Assembly (NCBI GenBank): GCA_002399565.1
Contig: DHDW01000038.1
Coordinates: 27,758 to 41,051 of the forward strand
DNA: 13,294 nucleotides
Direction: 5' to 3'
From: Bacteroidales bacterium UBA4866
GTDB lineage: Bacteria; Bacteroidota; Bacteroidia; Bacteroidales; P3
Shown: positions 5,435 to 13,294 of the stretch, in pieces
Layout of the letters: the number at the start of each line of letters is the position of its first letter
Position numbering within the stretch: position 1 is the first letter of the stretch
Program-made: the position numbers and the translations under genes
The notes under the pieces: generated by a model
The model's database searches: none
The model's input: only the letters and a program-made list of their open reading frames with translations
What the model was told of the DNA's origin: nothing

Positions 5435-8080
5435 CTAATCAAATATTAGTTCGCCTTTGGCTTTGTCTAATTTAAAGCGTCCAAAGTTTGCTATTCCATT
5501 TTTATTAACTATCATTTTGTCAGTCATACCTTTCTTAACCAAAACTTCGTATTTATCGGCATAATGTTTACCTATGTAAGCTGTTTTGAAGATTAGCACT
5601 GATTCATCCAAAATATTACCTTGAGCATCAAAGGCTTTATCTTTATCTTTGAAGTCGTCTTTAGTAATTCTGCCAGTTAGCAAGAAGTTCATTGCAACAT
5701 CCCAATCCAATACGGCTGCATCTTTATATTTTTCGTTGTAAATGGCTGGTACATTTGCTCCGTTAAGTATAATGTATAGCATTGATTTATCTCCGTCAAT
5801 CATTGTTAACTTTATATTATTGTCGGTGTATATTATTGGAACGGTTGTTATCGGAAGTGGTTTATTCCCTTTTACCATATCAACAATTGGTTTCTTTTGA
5901 GCAAGGTCTTCAATTGAATCTAAGTATTCGGAAGGAACGTAGTCTGTTCTTACCACTCTAAATTCTGAACGACGATTTAGTTGGTGAGCTGCTTCTCTTT
6001 CTCCATAGGTTTTTAAGTTGTTTATATAACTTTCAGTAAGGGTTATTCCCTTAGGGAACAGATATGTTTTGCCGTTAAATTCGGATTTTGTATCTGCTGT
6101 TAATGTTCTTGGTATTCTATCGCCATATCCTTTTGGTATTAATCTGTCACGATCAATTCCTCTTGCAAATAAGAAATCTACAACTGATTCTGCTCTTCTT
6201 TGAGAAAGGGTGTCGTTGGTTAATTGTGGGAAAGGTCTTATGTCGGTGTGAGAACGTAGCTCAATAACGTAAGATGGGTTATTTACCAAAACAACTAATA
6301 AGTCAGAAAGAGAATCTAAATATTGGTCTTTTAAATCCCATTTTCCTAAATCGTAACGAATTTCTGGAAGTACAACTGGATCTTTTGCAATTGGTTTAAG
6401 AACAAAGTCACGTACTAAGTCTTTGCTTGTAGTTAATCCAATGGTTGTTTCGGTTGCTTCTTCATTCATGTAATCCACTTGTGATACTTGAATGGTGTAT
6501 TTTACATTATATTTTATTTGTTTATTGGTAAACTCGTATTCTCCATTGCGGTCTGTTCTGGCTTCTTGTGTTGTTTTGTCAGAACCAATTATTTTTACTT
6601 TTGCTCCTTCAATCAATTGCATTGATTTATCATCTCTAACTTTTCCTTTAAGAGTGTAAAGCATTGGTGCTCTATAGAAAGAGTAAATATCATCTCCTCC
6701 AACTCCTCCTTGACGGTTAGATGAGAAAAATCCTGATTCTTCTGCTGCATCTGATTCGTCTTCGTTTGGATTGTATATTATTCCAATTTCATCATATTGA
6801 GTGTTGATAGGATATTTTAGATTAACTGGGTCTGTCCATTGGTCATTTTCATATTCAGTGTAGAATATATCATATCCTCCTAAACCAGCTAATCCATCAG
6901 AAGAATAATACATACGTTTATCTGTGCGTAGGAATGGGAATTGTTCTTTTCCTTCAGAGTTAATATGTTTGCCTAAATTTGTTATGTTGGAGAATGGTTC
7001 GTTAATGTTTTCTCTTGATGCTTTCCAAATATCATAATCTCCTTGCCCTCCTGGACGGTTAGAAGAGAAGTATATTGTTAGTTCATCGGATGTTATTGCT
7101 GGGTGTAAATAGTTATAAGATGTGTCTCCCAAGTCAAGCTTAACGAATGATGATTCTTCTTCTAATTGGTTTGTTGTTTGATTGTTGGCAGAAACACCAC
7201 CTGTTCCTTTTTGAGGCATTTTCTTTGTTGGAGCACCACCTTTTTTGCCTTTTCCTTTTGCTGGTTCAATAGGTTTACTATAAATGGCACAATTAAGGTC
7301 TTTGTTTTCCATTATTTTACATCTTGAGAAATAGTAATTTTTTGTTTTACCCCTACTAATAATTACTAATTCCCCTTCATTTGCCTCATCGGAATTTACA
7401 TCAATTTCTGTGAAAAAAGTTGCTTCTCCCAAATCTCCTGATTTGAGTTTCAGAGCTGTGTATATGTTTGATAAATATTCTCCAGTCCAAGCATCTTTTG
7501 GAGACATTGCATCCAATGGACGAGAAGAAGTAAACATTATTTCATCTATTTTATCTGGAAGAACAAATTTTGGAGCCCAATCGTTCCACTCAGTATTTAT
7601 ATCTTTTTGGTTTTTTATTTGATGTTTGGTTGGGTTTTGCATCCATTCTTTTGCTAATGCAATTGAAGAAAGTCTTCTTTTTGCCAATTCATCATTTGGA
7701 ATCAATTTCAAATATTCTTTATAGTTATATTCTGCATCATCCCATTCTCCTCTGAAGCGTTGGAAGTCAGCCATGTGAAGAAAGATTTTGGGTTGAGTTT
7801 TGTAGTATTGAGCTTTAACAAGACGCTGATATGTTTTTATAGCTTGAACCTTATCGTCCATATAACGATAACATTCTGCCTGTTGAAATAATATTCTGTC
7901 TCTTTCTTGGCGGTTGAGCTTAACATCTGCATAGGCTTCTTTATATAGGTCAGCAGCAATTGTGTATTGTTTTGCAAAGAAAGCTTCATCAGCTTTTTCG
8001 GTTAAACTCTGTTTTTGAGCAAAAGCTCCAAAACTTAAACAAATTAGCGTTAAAACAATAAAAACATTCTTGAACTTCAT
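5435..8080 (-). CDS. PorE-like TPR/beta-propeller/CRD/OmpA-family envelope protein with extra C-terminal domain
   Basis: This 881-residue secreted protein has a signal peptide (residues 1-21, AFA|QKQ). TPR helices span about 25-145. A PD40-type propeller covers about 165-470, with repeats such as FSSNRPGGQGDYDIW and YYSSDGLAGLGGYDIF. A carboxypeptidase regulatory-like beta domain lies at about 475-565. An OmpA_C peptidoglycan-binding domain lies at about 572-712, with ELRSHTD, LSQRRAESV, GYGD and LNRRSEF. This order matches PorE of the type IX secretion system, which ties the outer-membrane complex to peptidoglycan; no other type IX genes are nearby, so a paralogue is possible. A low-complexity Lys/Gly/Thr linker interrupts the propeller at about 272-307. 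Residues about 747-881 are additional and resemble a retropepsin-like domain with the catalytic Asp replaced by Asn782 (inference). The minus-strand box TATTTTTG at 8127-8120 is a likely promoter element. Confidence 0.88.
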   Translation of the reverse strand: MKFKNVFIVLTLICLSFGAFAQKQSLTEKADEAFFAKQYTIAADLYKEAYADVKLNRQERDRILFQQAECYRYMDDKVQAIKTYQRLVKAQYYKTQPKIFLHMADFQRFRGEWDDAEYNYKEYLKLIPNDELAKRRLSSIALAKEWMQNPTKHQIKNQKDINTEWNDWAPKFVLPDKIDEIMFTSSRPLDAMSPKDAWTGEYLSNIYTALKLKSGDLGEATFFTEIDVNSDEANEGELVIISRGKTKNYYFSRCKIMENKDLNCAIYSKPIEPAKGKGKKGGAPTKKMPQKGTGGVSANNQTTNQLEEESSFVKLDLGDTSYNYLHPAITSDELTIYFSSNRPGGQGDYDIWKASRENINEPFSNITNLGKHINSEGKEQFPFLRTDKRMYYSSDGLAGLGGYDIFYTEYENDQWTDPVNLKYPINTQYDEIGIIYNPNEDESDAAEESGFFSSNRQGGVGGDDIYSFYRAPMLYTLKGKVRDDKSMQLIEGAKVKIIGSDKTTQEARTDRNGEYEFTNKQIKYNVKYTIQVSQVDYMNEEATETTIGLTTSKDLVRDFVLKPIAKDPVVLPEIRYDLGKWDLKDQYLDSLSDLLVVLVNNPSYVIELRSHTDIRPFPQLTNDTLSQRRAESVVDFLFARGIDRDRLIPKGYGDRIPRTLTADTKSEFNGKTYLFPKGITLTESYINNLKTYGEREAAHQLNRRSEFRVVRTDYVPSEYLDSIEDLAQKKPIVDMVKGNKPLPITTVPIIYTDNNIKLTMIDGDKSMLYIILNGANVPAIYNEKYKDAAVLDWDVAMNFLLTGRITKDDFKDKDKAFDAQGNILDESVLIFKTAYIGKHYADKYEVLVKKGMTDKMIVNKNGIANFGRFKLDKAKGELIFD

Positions 8081-8119
8081 ATATCTACAATTATTTATCT
8101 TCTATTTATTATCAATCTA

Positions 8120-8127
8120 CAAAAATA
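8120..8127 (-). promoter_or_regulatory. Promoter -7 element for the OmpA-family gene
   Basis: On the minus strand 8127-8120 reads TATTTTTG (TAnnTTTG). At the expected 19-base distance upstream lies TTAG, one mismatch from TTTG. The predicted leader is about 33 bases. The gene therefore probably has its own promoter in the 93-base gap behind the histidine kinase gene. Confidence 0.5.
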
Positions 8128-8173
8128 CAATTTTTTTTGTATATTCCTAATTATTAATTACGTTTTAATTCAG

Positions 8174-11100
8174 TTATTGTTTCCAAATAGGCAGGTAAAC
8201 GTTAAATGTAGTGCCTTTATTCTCTTGTGATACAAAATCTATCTCTCCTCCAATCATCTCAATTATGCTTTTTACTATTGAAAGTCCAAGTCCACTTCCA
8301 TCTGTTTTTGTTGTAAACTGAGTTGAAAAAACTTTGTCTATATTCTCAGGGTTTATTCCGCTTCCATTATCTTTGATTGAAATCTTGCAATGGTCATCTT
8401 CTTTCTCAACAAATATTTCTATTAAGCCGTCTTCCTTATTATGTAATGCTTGAACAGAATTCTTAATTAGATTGTTGAAGATTCTTATGTATTGCTGCTT
8501 GTCTCCAATAACTTGGATTGTATTTGCAAAAGGATTAGAATAATTTATCTTTATATTATCTTGATTTTCATAAATATTAATTGTTGATCTTAAGCATTGG
8601 TCAATATTAGTGATTTCACTAAGGTTAATCTTATCTTTTGCATAATCGGAAAACTCTGAAGCTATTTCCGAAAGTGTATTTATCTGTTCAATAAGTGCAG
8701 GGGTAACTTCTTGAAATAGCTCATGGAACTTAACTATATCAGTTGATTGAAGTCTTTGCAGTTGTTGAATAGAAAGTTTCATTGGGGTTAGAGGGTTTTT
8801 AATATCATGAGCCACTTGCTTTGCCATTTCTCTCCAAGCTCCTTCTCTTTCTTTCTTTAGCAATAGCTTTGCACTCTCGTCCAATTTTTCAATCATAGAA
8901 TTATAGGAAAGAATTAAATTGCCAAGTTCATCTTTTCTTTTCCATTTAATCTTTTCGTTTTGTTTATCCAATTGTACCAAATGAAGTTTTTCTTGTAATT
9001 GTCTAAGTGGCCGAGTAATAAAGTTGGAAAGAAGTATCGAAACAATTAAGACAAGGGTTATCCATAGAATATATATATTGATGAAGGCAGAAATGAATTC
9101 CAGTATTTTATCTTCCAAGTTCTTTTGCTTTATTATATAAGGTATGTGAAGATAACCAATCTCTTGTTGGTCTTTATTAACAATTCTCATATAAGAAGCA
9201 TAATAATCTCTATTACCAATTCTTTCTTTTTGATAAATTAGGGGACTTGTGCTTTCTTTTAACTGCTTAAGCGCGTCACTATTAATATATTTACTAATTA
9301 TTCCTTGAGAGAAAATTGTTGGACGAGATGTGTTGAGAAGAAAACCTTCATTGTCATAAAGATTAATATCTGTTAGAAATGTGTTGGAGAGATTAACCAA
9401 TTCATAATATATATCCTCATTACTCAATTTAGGGTTTTCAAAAATATCCTTTATCTCATAATTTATTGATTGTGTTTTTTCAATAAGAATATCTTTATTC
9501 GTTTTGTCATTAAGTTGGTTAAAATATTTAATTGCAATACTTCCAAAAACAATAAACGATATTAAGAAAATGCTGATTAATGTTATCTGCAAACTATTAC
9601 TTAGGGTTATACCTTCAATTGAAAATATTCTTCGCGGATTTGAAATTAATATAATTATTAATAACGTAATGGATGAGAATAAAAAAAGATAGGAAGGTAT
9701 TGATAGTTTATCGAAAAGGTTTTGTTCTTTTATGCTTCCCACCCAAACAGTATTATTCCTCAAATTATTTATAACATAATGTAGGTACCCATTTTCCTTA
9801 TACCAGTTATTAGTGCTATATTTTAAGTTAGTTGAATAATTATAATTTCCAAACTGCAGAACTAAGTTATTATGTTGATATACTCCGTAATAATCCAATT
9901 CCATCTGTGAATATTTCTCCTTTGCTTCTTGATTTATAAGCAAATCAGGATATCCCATTTCTTTCGATGCCTTTTTTTCAATGCAATCAATAAATATTAA
10001 CCTTGTTCGATTTTTATGATTCAATTCAAAGTAACCAATATATGCTTTTTCAGTTAAATCTGTACTTTCTCTGTATATTGACTTACTATTAATAACTAAC
10101 CTTGAGTCTTGCAGTCTTGTTTTGAAATATTCCTTACTATTAATATGTTTACCTATAGGAGGAATAAACAAAGCCTCATCGGAATAGCAGATTATAATAT
10201 CTGTACTATAAATTTTATTCAAATCCTGCAAATAATTATTTAGAATATAGGTTTCAAGTTCTTTGTTGTTTTTATTACTTTCAACGGAATTTATTTGGTT
10301 ATCAGAGTATATCTTTTTTTCAATTTTCAATAATATTGCCTCAACTTCTTTATCCTCACTTTTAGAAATCTTGTTTAAGGCAGTTTTTAGAAAAACCATT
10401 TCTTTTTGAGTATTATACGAATAGATGAATACTCCATTAATTATAGAAAACAAGATTAGAATTAGAACATAGTATAGTATAGGAGATAGTTTTTTCTTGG
10501 CTATCTTTTCTTTCGAAATAGATAATAACAAAATAAATAGTGAAATAAGAATTGCAAGTATTGATATGAATGGGAGTTTATTTATTAAAAAAATTATTGA
10601 TAGTATGGAATATAGAATTAATGTAGAAGAAGTCCATTTGCTAAATTTGGAAGTATTATCAAATTGAATAAGAATATTCTTTGCCACAATATATAATGTA
10701 TAGGAGCCTAACATTATTTGGAGAAGCAAAATAATAACTTGTCCATCAAAATTTATTATATCGGCTAATGAAATAGGTTTATTAAAGCCTTCAAGTAAAA
10801 TTTTAATTAAATAGAAATATGTCCATGTAATTGGAATTAAAAGTGTCTGGTTAAAAAGTTTAGACTTGTAGCTTTTAAATTTAAAATCAAGGTTTGATAA
10901 AATAAAATAGATTAGAATTTGTATGGTAAATATTTCTATAACACTAAACTCAAAATTATTAATAACAACTAAGAGTTTCGAGAACTCAACATTGCAGATA
11001 ATAGAATATATATCAAATATTTTAAGAACAACAAAAAGAATAATATATGCCAAAATAATGGATATCCATTTTGTATATTTTCTATAAGGATTAACTATGG

Positions 11101-11695
11101 ACAATATTAATTTAGAAATTAAGAAAACAATAAATAAATAAAGAAAAGAAAGAATATAACTTAGGAAAGAGTTTGAATTATGATCGAAGTTTGAAAAGTC
11201 CAAATAGAATATTTCTTCTCCATTTAATTTAATTGGATAATTGTTTTTTTTGAAAGCAATATCAATATCAGAATTGTGTTCTATATCAAATTTTGGATTA
11301 AATTCGTTTCTTAAATAGCTATTATTTATAGGATATTCCTTTTTAATGAGAGATACATATAATATTATTGAATCATTTTTCTTTTCTTGTTTAAGAATAT
11401 AATATCCATTTGGCAACTTAATAAAATTACTTTTAATAATTGGAGAAAAATCTTTAGGTAATGTAATATTATTGTCAGTCCAAGAAATAAGGCTCCCTTT
11501 ATAATATACAAATCTCTCTCCTTCAGCATTAAGTCTATTAAATTCTTCACTAACTTTGATTTGTATTTTTTGTGTTATAGATTTAGTATAGTGATTTTCA
11601 ATGTCAATAATATTTAATATGGAAAATAAAATAATCATTAAGGCTATTCCATATAATAACTTCCTATTTGATGTATACGTAGTCTTTATCTTCAC
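8174..11695 (-). CDS. Large orphan sensor histidine kinase with about 12 membrane segments (NtrY-like core)
   Basis: This 1173-residue protein is a membrane sensor kinase. The C-terminus has all kinase motifs: an H-box AHDIKNPLTP with His963 as the phosphorylated residue, an N-box NLIKNSVQAL (about 1075-1084), G1 DNGSGI (1109-1114), an F-box TQFTTK and G2 GSGLGLSI (1133-1140). A HAMP-like linker (about 890-943) precedes it. The H-box style is that of NtrB/NtrY kinases. Hydrophobic segments are at about 13-31, 177-201, 209-230, 247-267, 283-301, 318-340, 355-372, 375-393, 404-425, 667-686, 700-722 and 869-890. They imply three periplasmic regions (32-176, 426-666, 723-868), the last Cache-like. 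No response regulator is adjacent. The start is GTG at 11695, with an in-frame TAA four codons upstream; the first internal Met (20) would cut the first helix. The minus-strand TATTTTTG at 11722-11715 is a possible promoter box. The signal is unknown. Confidence 0.9.
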   Translation of the reverse strand: MKIKTTYTSNRKLLYGIALMIILFSILNIIDIENHYTKSITQKIQIKVSEEFNRLNAEGERFVYYKGSLISWTDNNITLPKDFSPIIKSNFIKLPNGYYILKQEKKNDSIILYVSLIKKEYPINNSYLRNEFNPKFDIEHNSDIDIAFKKNNYPIKLNGEEIFYLDFSNFDHNSNSFLSYILSFLYLFIVFLISKLILSIVNPYRKYTKWISIILAYIILFVVLKIFDIYSIICNVEFSKLLVVINNFEFSVIEIFTIQILIYFILSNLDFKFKSYKSKLFNQTLLIPITWTYFYLIKILLEGFNKPISLADIINFDGQVIILLLQIMLGSYTLYIVAKNILIQFDNTSKFSKWTSSTLILYSILSIIFLINKLPFISILAILISLFILLLSISKEKIAKKKLSPILYYVLILILFSIINGVFIYSYNTQKEMVFLKTALNKISKSEDKEVEAILLKIEKKIYSDNQINSVESNKNNKELETYILNNYLQDLNKIYSTDIIICYSDEALFIPPIGKHINSKEYFKTRLQDSRLVINSKSIYRESTDLTEKAYIGYFELNHKNRTRLIFIDCIEKKASKEMGYPDLLINQEAKEKYSQMELDYYGVYQHNNLVLQFGNYNYSTNLKYSTNNWYKENGYLHYVINNLRNNTVWVGSIKEQNLFDKLSIPSYLFLFSSITLLIIILISNPRRIFSIEGITLSNSLQITLISIFLISFIVFGSIAIKYFNQLNDKTNKDILIEKTQSINYEIKDIFENPKLSNEDIYYELVNLSNTFLTDINLYDNEGFLLNTSRPTIFSQGIISKYINSDALKQLKESTSPLIYQKERIGNRDYYASYMRIVNKDQQEIGYLHIPYIIKQKNLEDKILEFISAFINIYILWITLVLIVSILLSNFITRPLRQLQEKLHLVQLDKQNEKIKWKRKDELGNLILSYNSMIEKLDESAKLLLKKEREGAWREMAKQVAHDIKNPLTPMKLSIQQLQRLQSTDIVKFHELFQEVTPALIEQINTLSEIASEFSDYAKDKINLSEITNIDQCLRSTINIYENQDNIKINYSNPFANTIQVIGDKQQYIRIFNNLIKNSVQALHNKEDGLIEIFVEKEDDHCKISIKDNGSGINPENIDKVFSTQFTTKTDGSGLGLSIVKSIIEMIGGEIDFVSQENKGTTFNVYLPIWKQ

Positions 11696-11714
11696 CTCAA
11701 TAATTTATTTTCAG

Positions 11715-11722
11715 CAAAAATA
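11715..11722 (-). promoter_or_regulatory. Possible -7 promoter element of the histidine kinase gene
   Basis: On the minus strand 11722-11715 reads TATTTTTG, followed by C, matching TAnnTTTG about 20 bases upstream of the GTG start. No TTTG is present at the expected upstream spacing, so support is partial. Confidence 0.4.
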
Positions 11723-11994
11723 ATAAATATATTATTAGTTTGTTGAAATCACACATAAAAAGTGTATGATTTTCTATAATGTTTCTCCTTAATAGTAAAA
11801 ATTTCTTTTTTTGGGATTATAATAATTCATTCTTTTTTCATGCAAATAAACTACTCTAAAAATAGAGAAAGAGACTATGTGTAAAAAACTGATTTTGATA
11901 AAAATCTTTTTTGATTTATTGTATTGTCATAAGGTATATATAGCTCTTAAAAGAAGAATTCTTTAAATAAAAAATAAAGATTTTCTCAAGTTTT

Positions 11995-12025
11995 TTTGGT
12001 AGTAAATAAAACATTTGTATCTTTG
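11995..12025 (+). promoter_or_regulatory. Bacteroidota-type promoter for rplU-rpmA
   Basis: TTTG at 11995-11998 is followed by exactly 19 bases and TATCTTTG at 12018-12025, then C. This is a full match to TTTG-N19-TAnnTTTG and fits a highly expressed ribosomal operon. The leader would be about 33 bases; it contains GAGGG near 12039, too far from the ATG to act as a normal ribosome-binding site. Confidence 0.75.
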
Positions 12026-12064
12026 CACCCCCAATAAAGAGGGAAAAACATAAAAATACGAATA

Positions 12065-12373
12065 ATGTACGCAATAGTAGAAATCGCAGGACAGCAATTC
12101 AAGGTTCAAAAAGATCAAAGGCTTTTTGTTCATCGTCTTCAAGCGGAAGAGGGAACAGAAATTTCATTTGACGCCGTGATGCTTAAAGAGGCTGATGGTT
12201 CAATAATCATTGGAGCTCCAACAATTGAAGGTTCTTCAGTTAAGGCAACCGTTCTAAAACACTTAAAAGGAGATAAGGTTCTTGTCTTTAAGAAAAAGAG
12301 AAGAAAAGGTTACCAAAAGATGAATGGTCATCGTCAATATTTATCACAGATTCAAGTAACTGAAATTTTGTAA
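12065..12373 (+). CDS. rplU: 50S ribosomal protein L21
   Basis: The 102-residue protein is a full-length L21. It begins MYAIVEIAGQQFKV, the family signature, and has the conserved KKRRKGYQKMNGHRQ segment near the C-terminus that contacts 23S rRNA. L21 is an early assembly protein of the 50S subunit and neighbours L20. It is first in an operon with rpmA (47-base gap), the standard bacterial order, under a strong phylum-type promoter. Confidence 0.98.
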   Translation: MYAIVEIAGQQFKVQKDQRLFVHRLQAEEGTEISFDAVMLKEADGSIIIGAPTIEGSSVKATVLKHLKGDKVLVFKKKRRKGYQKMNGHRQYLSQIQVTEIL

Positions 12374-12420
12374 TAAAGTATTTTTATTAATTAATTACAT
12401 AAGATAATAAACAAAATATT

Positions 12421-12678
12421 ATGGCTCACAAGAAAGGTGTCGGAAGTTCAAATAACGGACGTGAATCACAAAGCAAACGTTTAGGTGTTAAAATATTTGG
12501 AGGTCAATCTTGCATTGCAGGAAACATAATAGTACGCCAAAGAGGAACCGTTCACAATCCAGGAAATAATGTAGGAATTGGAAAAGATCATACTTTATTT
12601 GCATTAGTTGATGGAGTTGTTGAATTTAGAAAACGTAGAAATAACAGATCATACGTATCTGTAAATCCAATAGCATAA
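12421..12678 (+). CDS. rpmA: 50S ribosomal protein L27
   Basis: The 85-residue protein is a full-length L27. It starts [24 protein letters not shown], carries the GGQ, RQRGT and [12 protein letters not shown] signatures, and ends YVSVNPIA. The N-terminal tail of L27 reaches the peptidyl transferase centre; here it starts directly at MAHKKG without the cleavable extension seen in Firmicutes. It is second in the rplU operon. A 10-bp hairpin and then a 23S rRNA gene follow within about 110 bases. Confidence 0.98.
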   Translation: MAHKKGVGSSNNGRESQSKRLGVKIFGGQSCIAGNIIVRQRGTVHNPGNNVGIGKDHTLFALVDGVVEFRKRRNNRSYVSVNPIA

Positions 12679-12697
12679 CAATAATTTTTAAATGATA

Positions 12698-12724
12698 TGA
12701 CTTATTGTTTTTATCAATAAGTCA
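12698..12724 (+). repeat. 10-bp hairpin between rpmA and 23S rRNA
   Basis: TGACTTATTG (12698-12707) pairs perfectly with CAATAAGTCA (12715-12724) around a 7-base loop. It lies 19 bases after the rpmA stop. No T-run follows, so it is not a standard intrinsic terminator; it could protect the mRNA 3' end or be a processing site between rpmA and the rRNA. Confidence 0.5.
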
Positions 12725-12752
12725 GCAAGGTTTACTTTTAAAGTAAGCAAAA

Positions 12753-12764
12753 AGATCTTTGACA
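12753..12764 (+). promoter_or_regulatory. boxA-like antitermination element in the 23S leader
   Basis: AGATCTTTGACA matches the E. coli rrn boxA TGCTCTTTAACA at 9 of 12 positions. A CTTTGACAT-type sequence is a usual element just upstream of 23S in Bacteroidota rRNA spacers. In known systems boxA binds NusB-S10 in nascent RNA to prevent Rho termination on untranslated rRNA. Confidence 0.5.
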
Positions 12765-12790
12765 TTAAGGGCATATAAGAGAAGAAACGA

Positions 12791-13294
<504 letters not shown>

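Larger units (their letters stand above)
11696..12064. other. Divergent intergenic region between kinase and rplU
   Basis: These 369 AT-rich bases separate the minus-strand kinase from the plus-strand rplU. They hold a promoter-like box for each gene, at opposite ends. Between about 11745 and 11990 I see only short low-complexity A/T tracts and small imperfect hairpins, with no supportable gene, RNA or repeat. Confidence 0.6.

Noticed and set aside
11365-11550. 61-codon minus-strand frame inside the histidine kinase
   Set aside because: It overlaps the kinase coding sequence in another frame and reflects AT-rich membrane-type codons.
12759-12778. TTGACA near 12759 with TATAAG near 12774 as a sigma70-type promoter for 23S
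   Set aside because: The spacing is about 9 bases, far below 17, and Bacteroidota do not use this consensus; the TTTGACA is better explained as part of a boxA-like element.

Overview
The window is AT-rich and reads as a chromosomal piece of a Bacteroidota (Bacteroidetes) genome. Three things support this. Promoters match the phylum-specific pattern TTTG-N19-TAnnTTTG, twice with exact spacing. The protein types are characteristic: a TlpA/ResA-like lipoprotein, a ComEA-type helix-hairpin-helix membrane protein, and a PorE-like TPR/propeller/CRD/OmpA protein. The 5' part of the 23S rRNA also looks Bacteroidota-like. No phage, transposase, integrase, CRISPR array or tRNA is visible.

Layout. Positions 1-498 hold the C-terminal part of a TatD-family metal-dependent hydrolase, cut by the window edge. 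Positions 586-2593 hold a two-gene operon: a thioredoxin-like lipoprotein and a membrane-anchored protein with three helix-hairpin-helix repeats. Positions about 2600-4020 are accessory: two consecutive cassettes, each a mini-ORF overlapping the start of a small membrane-protein gene, followed by two families of short repeats and inverted repeats. On the minus strand then come an Nramp/MntH-type metal transporter (4021-5298), a PorE-like OmpA-family protein (5435-8080) and a very large orphan sensor histidine kinase (8174-11695). On the plus strand, a strong promoter drives rplU-rpmA (ribosomal proteins L21 and L27). The 5' part of a 23S rRNA gene begins only about 110 bases after rpmA, with no 16S or tRNA gene between.

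Working together. The lipoprotein, the OmpA-family protein and the histidine kinase all act at the cell envelope, but only the 586-2593 pair is clearly an operon. L21 and L27 both belong to the 50S subunit, so their placement directly upstream of 23S rRNA is functionally coherent if the arrangement is real rather than an assembly join at a repeated rRNA.

Points most worth checking: (1) the paired mini-ORF/membrane-gene cassettes; (2) a C-terminal domain of the OmpA-family protein that resembles a retropepsin-like aspartic protease with the catalytic Asp replaced by Asn; (3) the 23S rRNA gene apparently separated from 16S; (4) the inverted and hairpin-forming repeats at 3733-3988.
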